DNA from: Baffinella frigidus
Lineage: Eukaryota; Cryptophyceae; Cryptomonadales; Baffinellaceae
Length of the DNA: 15,969 bases
Direction: 5' to 3'
NCBI GenBank assembly: GCA_026770585.1
Contig: MU647443.1
Span: forward strand, 29,447-45,415
The stretch's first letter is position 1; each line of letters opens with the position of its first letter. Shown in pieces: positions 13,188 through 15,969 of the stretch. Made by a program: the position numbers and the translations under genes. The notes beneath the pieces were generated by a model. The model was not told where the DNA came from. It did not search any database and worked only from the letters and a program-made list of their open reading frames with translations.

Positions 13188-13255
13188 GGTTAAGGGTCTA
13201 GGGTTCAGGGTTCAGGGTTCAGGGTTTTAGGGGTCGGGGGTTTGGGTTGGGGTCG
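13188..13255. repeat. Interstitial telomere-like array (TTCAGGG variants)
   Basis: CTAGGGTTCAGGGTTCAGGG and degenerate GGGTTTGGG, in TTTAGGG-type orientation, to the left of exon D copy 2. Confidence 0.8.
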
Positions 13256-13258
13256 CAC

Positions 13259-13296
13259 AGTCGGGCTCAAGCGCCACGTTGTAACCCCAGCGGATG
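13259..13296 (-). pseudogene. Exon D, copy 2 (3' part)
   Basis: The minus strand reads RWGYNVALEPD then T|GTGC, matching RWDYDVALQPD in copy 1 with conservative changes and the same donor-like GACT|GT. It is flanked on both sides by telomere-like arrays facing each other. The first half is missing. Confidence 0.5.
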
Positions 13297-13298
13297 TT

Positions 13299-13433
13299 GA
13301 CCCTAAACCCTACACCCTACACCCTACACCCTACACCCTACACCCTGGACCCTACACCCTGCACCCTGAACCCTGAACCCTGCACCCTACACTCTGCACC
13401 CTACACCCTACACCCCGAACCACACACCCTACA
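13299..13433. repeat. Telomere-derived CCCTACA/CCCTGAA heptamer array
   Basis: Begins CCCTAAACCCTACACCCTAC and continues with about 18 heptamers in which CCCTACA predominates over the canonical CCCTAAA. A homogenised variant block. Confidence 0.85.
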
Positions 13434-13606
13434 CCGCCCCCACCAGCGCCTTCGCGGGATCCTGGTTTAGGGAACCCTACATTGGACGTGACGGTACTAA
13501 CGTTTTTGTACCGCCTGGTTAGAACCCGGTACTAATTCCGGACGTGACAGTAATACACGGACACCCTCAGAACAGGTCCGGGGTTGGAGCCATTGACGCC
13601 ATGGTC
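13434..13606. other. Low-copy sequence with GGTACTAA motifs
   Basis: CCCGGTACTAATTCCGGACG TGAC (about 13525-13548) is found inverted near 15310-15336 (GTCACGTCCGAAATTAGTAC CGGG). Possibly the ends of a decayed element spanning the intervening region. No gene seen. Confidence 0.45.
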
Positions 13607-13736
13607 CACAGCGGACTTCCAAGGGATTTTGAATATCCTCTCAGCGATAAGACCTAGGACCCTACGGTAGGCAACCCGTAGGGACATAGGGGGGGTCCTA
13701 CGGATAAGGTAACGGAAAGGTGGCCCGATTTGGGCC
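13607..13736 (+). mobile_element. Family E, copy 6
   Basis: Runs from CACAGCGGACTTCCAAGGG to GGATAAGGTAACGGAAAGG and then GGCCCGATTTGGGCC (13722-13736), the same terminal palindrome that copy 1 carries at 259-273. A further partial core, GGGGTATAGGGGGGTCCCTA CGGATAAC, follows at about 13774-13801. Confidence 0.7.
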
Positions 13737-13836
13737 GTATACACGTACGTATACTACAACTCATATACCAGAGGGGTATAGGGGGGTCCCTACGGATAAC
13801 ATATGTCTATCACGCTTTCGGATTTGGGGGGAGTAC

Positions 13837-13917
13837 AGTCAGGCTGGAGCGCAACGTCGTAATCCCAGCGGGTGGTGTTGTCGTCCCAGATGGCATCATT
13901 GGCCGCCGTGTGGCACG
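13837..13917 (-). CDS. Exon D, copy 1 (about 81 bp)
   Basis: In the minus direction TGGACAG|C gives an acceptor at 13920-13918 and CCTGACT|GTAC a donor at 13836-13835. The open frame reads AANDAIWDDNTTRWDYDVAL then QPD. It is rich in W, D and N with an N-T-T sequon, so it looks like a soluble or extracellular segment. Copies 2 (13259-13296) and 3 (14080-14112) keep parts of it with mostly conservative changes. Family not recognised. Confidence 0.5.
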
Positions 13918-13970
13918 CTGTCCAGGAGGGGCTGTGGGAGTGAAAACATTGAATAACCCCTAACGGGTTT

Positions 13971-14074
13971 CGAATAACCCCTAAGCGATCAGAACTAGGA
14001 CCCTACGGTAGGCAACCCGTAGGGGTATAGGGGGATCCCTACGGATAACCTATGTCCCTACGGATAAGTTAACA
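13971..14074 (+). mobile_element. Family E, copy 7
   Basis: Begins CGAATAACCCCTAAGCGATC, preceded by a second GAATAACCCCTAA at 13950-13962 as if the end were partly duplicated. The right end duplicates CCTACGGATAA (at about 14038 and 14068). Confidence 0.65.
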
Positions 14075-14079
14075 GAAGA

Positions 14080-14112
14080 AGTCAAAGCGGGTGGTGTTGT
14101 CATCCCAGATGA
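14080..14112 (-). pseudogene. Exon D, copy 3 (5' part)
   Basis: The minus strand reads VIWDDNTTRFDF, matching IWDDNTTRWDY of copy 1, then breaks directly at the end of E copy 7. The E insertion or an associated rearrangement seems to have cut the exon. Confidence 0.5.
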
Positions 14113-14284
14113 CTCCTTTAATCAAAACACGAATGAATCAAAACATCGACGGTTTCACAACCGTGGGAACCCTCGCCCACGAGCCCTCAACCAAAGTACC
14201 CGTCCCTCAAAACACTCCACACAAAAGCGAGGATCTCCATAATTTAAAGGCGCACCGTGGGTCCGGTTGGCCGCCGAGGCGAAG

Positions 14285-14471
14285 TAGAGCTATTCCGGTA
14301 GGACTTGTCGCGTTTTCGATTTCGAGATTTCAAGATTTCAGACTTCAAAAAGTTTTAAAGGGCGTAAAACGTGTTGAGACACACCGTTTCAAATCGCATG
14401 GTACAAATGAAGTCTCGAAGTCTCGAAGTCGCGAAATCGAAAACGCGACAAGTCCTACCGGAATAGCTCTA
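14285..14471. mobile_element. 187-bp TA-bounded foldback/MITE-like element
   Basis: TAGAGCTATTCCGGTAGGAC onward to about 14346 pairs with its complement ending at 14471, giving arms of about 60 bp with a few mismatches. The ends TAGAGC/GCTCTA match those of the palindrome at 1162-1336. A 137-codon plus frame (14091-14504) crosses both arms and is rejected as a gene. Confidence 0.75.
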
Positions 14472-14534
14472 CCGACATGGTCGGCTGATCCTGCACCCTT
14501 TTAACATGTCGATTATAGGCGTTGTGTAGGCGGT

Positions 14535-14575
14535 TGGTCACGTGGCTACGCGAAACGCGTGTCGCCACGTGACCA
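14535..14575. mobile_element. 41-bp hairpin TGGTCACGTGGC
   Basis: TGGTCACGTGGC (14535-14546) pairs exactly with 14564-14575. An outer TGTGTAG/CTACACA pairing lies at about 14523-14529 and 14591-14597. Related to the hairpin at 10107-10150. Confidence 0.65.
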
Positions 14576-14617
14576 TTCCAATGAAAACCACTACACAGTG
14601 CCCAACGTGTACAGCGT

Positions 14618-14682
14618 CTGGGTTTTAAAAAGGGTGGTTGGGGTTTTAAAAAGGGTGGTTGGGGTTTTTAAAAAGGGTGGTA
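14618..14682. repeat. 20-bp tandem repeat GGTTTTAAAAAGGGTGGTTG
   Basis: Three units, the last with an extra T and A, directly downstream (minus direction) of the exon F donor. On the minus strand they read CCACCCTTTTTAAAACCCC, a possible intron-internal repeat. Confidence 0.8.
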
Positions 14683-14683
14683 C

Positions 14684-14852
14684 CGTGTGTCCAGTTTGCT
14701 GTGGACGCGAACGTGCCCCACCCGACGAGCACCGACGTGAGCGGGATCACGAGCGAGTTCGAGTTGACTTCGTACTGGCCCCCGAGCGTGAACGCGATTC
14801 CGACGTACTGCATGTGCTTCGGCGTGCTCAGCCCCGGCGGCGCGAAGCGTAC
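14684..14852 (-). CDS. Exon F: membrane-protein-like exon (169 bp)
   Basis: The longest convincing coding segment. In the minus direction CCCCTAG|GTACGC is an acceptor at 14855-14853 and ACACACG|GTACC a donor at 14683-14682. The frame reads VRFAPPGLSTPKHMQYVGIA, then FTLGGQYEVNSNSLVIPLTS, then VLVGWGTFASTANWTH. The hydrophobic stretch LVIPLTSVLVGWGTFAST could be a membrane segment. GGQYEVNSNSL resembles GGQFEYNSSL of exon C, hinting at related origin. Codons are strongly G/C-ending. The start of exon F recurs at 15198-15258. Family not recognised. Confidence 0.5.
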
Positions 14853-14869
14853 CTAGGGGGTGGGTTGGG

Positions 14870-15195
14870 GCAGTGGGTTTGAGTTAGGGTTTGGGCGGTT
14901 GATGCTGGATGGGGGCCTGACGGTTGGGTTTGGGTTAGGGCTTCACACCTAGAGTATGGTTTGGGGGTTAGGGGGTGGACCGGCGTGTGGCGGTGTTTGG
15001 GGTAGGGGTTTAGGGTGCAGGACTTAGGGTGCAGGTCCTGCGCCTGCACCCACCTTATTTTCCAGCTTTCACAATTCGCATTCCAAACCGTGAGCGGCGG
15101 GAACGCTCCTCCCGAATTCTTCTCAACGCGATCCCGGCGAATTTTAGGTCCTTGAGCTTCTTTTAACTCCCACCATAGGCGGACACCGGAACGTA
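14870..15195. other. Degenerate telomere-like G-rich tract and unassigned sequence
   Basis: 14870-15035 has scattered TTAGGG, TTTGGG and GTTAGGG words without a regular period. 15036-15195 has no repeat or coding feature I can support. A 137-codon minus frame (14828-15241) crosses both and overlaps exon F in another phase, so it is not called. Confidence 0.45.
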
Positions 15196-15197
15196 TC

Positions 15198-15258
15198 CTG
15201 CAAGAAGGCCATGCTGTATGTGCGTCGTCGTGCCGAGCCACGGCGGCGCGAAGCGCAC
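15198..15258 (-). pseudogene. Exon F, copy 2 (5' part)
   Basis: The minus strand reads VRFAPPWLGTTTHIQHGLL, aligning with VRFAPPGLSTPKHMQYVGI of copy 1 in the same frame with no length change. The upstream AG is replaced (AAACGGTGCG), so the acceptor is lost. The homology ends at CTTGCAGGATACG. Confidence 0.45.
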
Positions 15259-15487
15259 CGTTTGGGGTCAGGGGTCAATGGCTCCAAAAAGGGACCCGTT
15301 CTAAGGGTCTCCGCTTAGTCACGTCCGAAATTAGTACCGGGCTGTAAGAAGGCGGTGCAAAAAGTTACTTCCGTCAGGTCCAATTCATGCGTCCATTTAT
15401 TGTATACCGTATTTTGGTACGTATAGCCAAGCATCTTGAGATCTTTACTACAGGCCAAAGGTCGTATAAATGGCTCCAACTAAAGGC

Positions 15488-15526
15488 TTAGGGGTTATTC
15501 AAAATCCCTTCGAAGTCCGCTGTGTG
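15488..15526 (-). mobile_element. Family E, copy 8a (terminal part, inverted)
   Basis: TTAGGGGTTATTCAAAATCC followed by CTTCGAAGTCCGCTGTGTGGG is the E left end in reverse orientation. With copy 8b (15612) it forms an inverted pair around exon I. Confidence 0.65.
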
Positions 15527-15533
15527 GGCCGAC

Positions 15534-15583
15534 CTGATGCAGGCGCATGTTGCAGTAGTCGAAGAAGTTGTACTGGTTCGTGC
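15534..15583 (-). CDS. Exon I: 50-bp exon-like segment between inverted E ends
   Basis: In the minus direction CTGCACCCACAG|GCACG is a good acceptor at 15586-15584 and CATCAG|GTCGG a donor at 15533-15532. The frame reads TNQYNFFDYCNMRLHQ, preceded by two bases of a split codon. Third positions are mostly C/G. Single copy in this window. It lies exactly between two inverted E ends, so it could have been captured as cargo or simply flanked by chance insertions. Confidence 0.45.
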
Positions 15584-15611
15584 CTGTGGGTGCAGGGTCC
15601 CACGCCGATTA

Positions 15612-15702
15612 GCTTCGAAGGGATGTTGAATAACCCCTAAGCGATAAGACCTAGGACCCTACGGTAGGCAACCCGTAGGGGCATAGGGGAGTTCCTACGG
15701 AT
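15612..15702 (+). mobile_element. Family E, copy 8b
   Basis: GCTTCGAAGGGATGTTGAAT then AACCCCTAAGCGATAAGACC and the hairpin core to GGGAGTTCCTACGGAT. It stops before the AAGGTAACGGAAA end and abuts the palindrome at 15703. Confidence 0.7.
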
Positions 15703-15758
15703 TTAGTACCAGGAAACTGACCCTGCCCGACCCAACTCTGCGCGTCTCCTGGTACTAA
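15703..15758. mobile_element. 56-bp hairpin TTAGTACCAGGA
   Basis: TTAGTACCAGGA (15703-15714) pairs exactly with TCCTGGTACTAA (15747-15758). CTGACCCTGCCCGA in the loop is repeated as TAACCCTGCCCGA just outside. Confidence 0.6.
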
Positions 15759-15903
15759 CCCTGCCCGATTCAGCCATCGTTCTGGTAAACACGATGCCCG
15801 GTTTATTCAACAGCGGTGAGTCTCTCCTGCGGGTTTATTCCCCCGGTTTAGATTACAAACAGGGATTGTAAACAGGCATGTGCCTGTGGGCGGGGGACCC
15901 TGC

Positions 15904-15904
<1 letters not shown>
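15759..15904. other. Unassigned sequence, no gene seen
   Basis: Contains two CGGTTTATTC-like words (about 15800 and 15844) and GATTACAAACAGGGATTGTA (15851-15870), a short inverted repeat. No coding frame supported. Confidence 0.4.

Positions 15905-15969
<65 letters not shown>
15905..15969. repeat. (TA)n microsatellite at window edge
   Basis: Sixty-five bases of perfect alternating T/A reaching the last base. Its true length is unknown, and such tracts often stop assemblies. Confidence 0.95.

Noticed and set aside
14091-14504. 137-codon plus-strand open frame
   Set aside because: It includes both 60-bp arms of the foldback at 14285-14471 and the end of an exon D fragment read antisense.

Overview
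This window looks like the left end of a eukaryotic nuclear chromosome. Bases 1-94 are an uninterrupted CCCTAAA array in the orientation expected of a left telomere, that is, TTTAGGG-type repeats read towards the end. This repeat type is known from land plants, green algae and several protist groups such as dinoflagellates, cryptophytes, oomycetes and chromerids. The sequence does not decide among them. No complete gene, rRNA, tRNA or bacterial-style operon is visible. The inward 16 kb is accessory subtelomere built almost entirely of repeats.

Layout. 1-94 telomere. 95-840: partial copies of a dispersed hairpin element ('family E') and minus-strand exon-like fragments. 853-955: CT microsatellite. 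1040-1600: a heptamer TTTCGGG satellite interrupted by a 175-bp palindrome. 1600-2175: dispersed repeats. 2228-2400: CT/TATC microsatellites. 2450-4650: palindromes, a 77-bp direct repeat pair and two E copies. 4750-5480: four copies of a 69-bp exon-like unit alternating with interstitial telomeric repeats. 5548-7080: duplicated blocks of exon fragment, CT microsatellite and CCCACACCCCAAA minisatellite, with a 122-bp palindrome between them. 7331-7483: a 22-unit TTTAGGG/TCTAGGG array. 7501-8160: a region open on both strands. 8144-10220: many palindromes, plus a head-to-head telomere junction at about 8409-8453. 10455-11950: a decaying tandem array of exon fragments in intron-like pyrimidine-rich sequence. 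11973-13075: palindromes, and filled and empty versions of an E insertion site. 13188-13433: telomere-like arrays around another exon fragment. 13600-15760: E copies interleaved with further exon-like fragments. 15905-15969: a TA microsatellite that runs to the window edge.

The main coding signal is not in the long open frames. It lies in short minus-strand segments (about 35-170 bp) with protein-like composition and G/C-rich third codon positions. Several are bounded by AG before and GT after in the minus direction. Several types recur two to six times with conservative or synonymous changes (peptide cores [59 protein letters not shown]). I read them as duplicated and scrambled exons of one or more multi-exon genes, possibly of membrane proteins. 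I cannot name the family, and nothing shows that any set is still spliced into an intact product.
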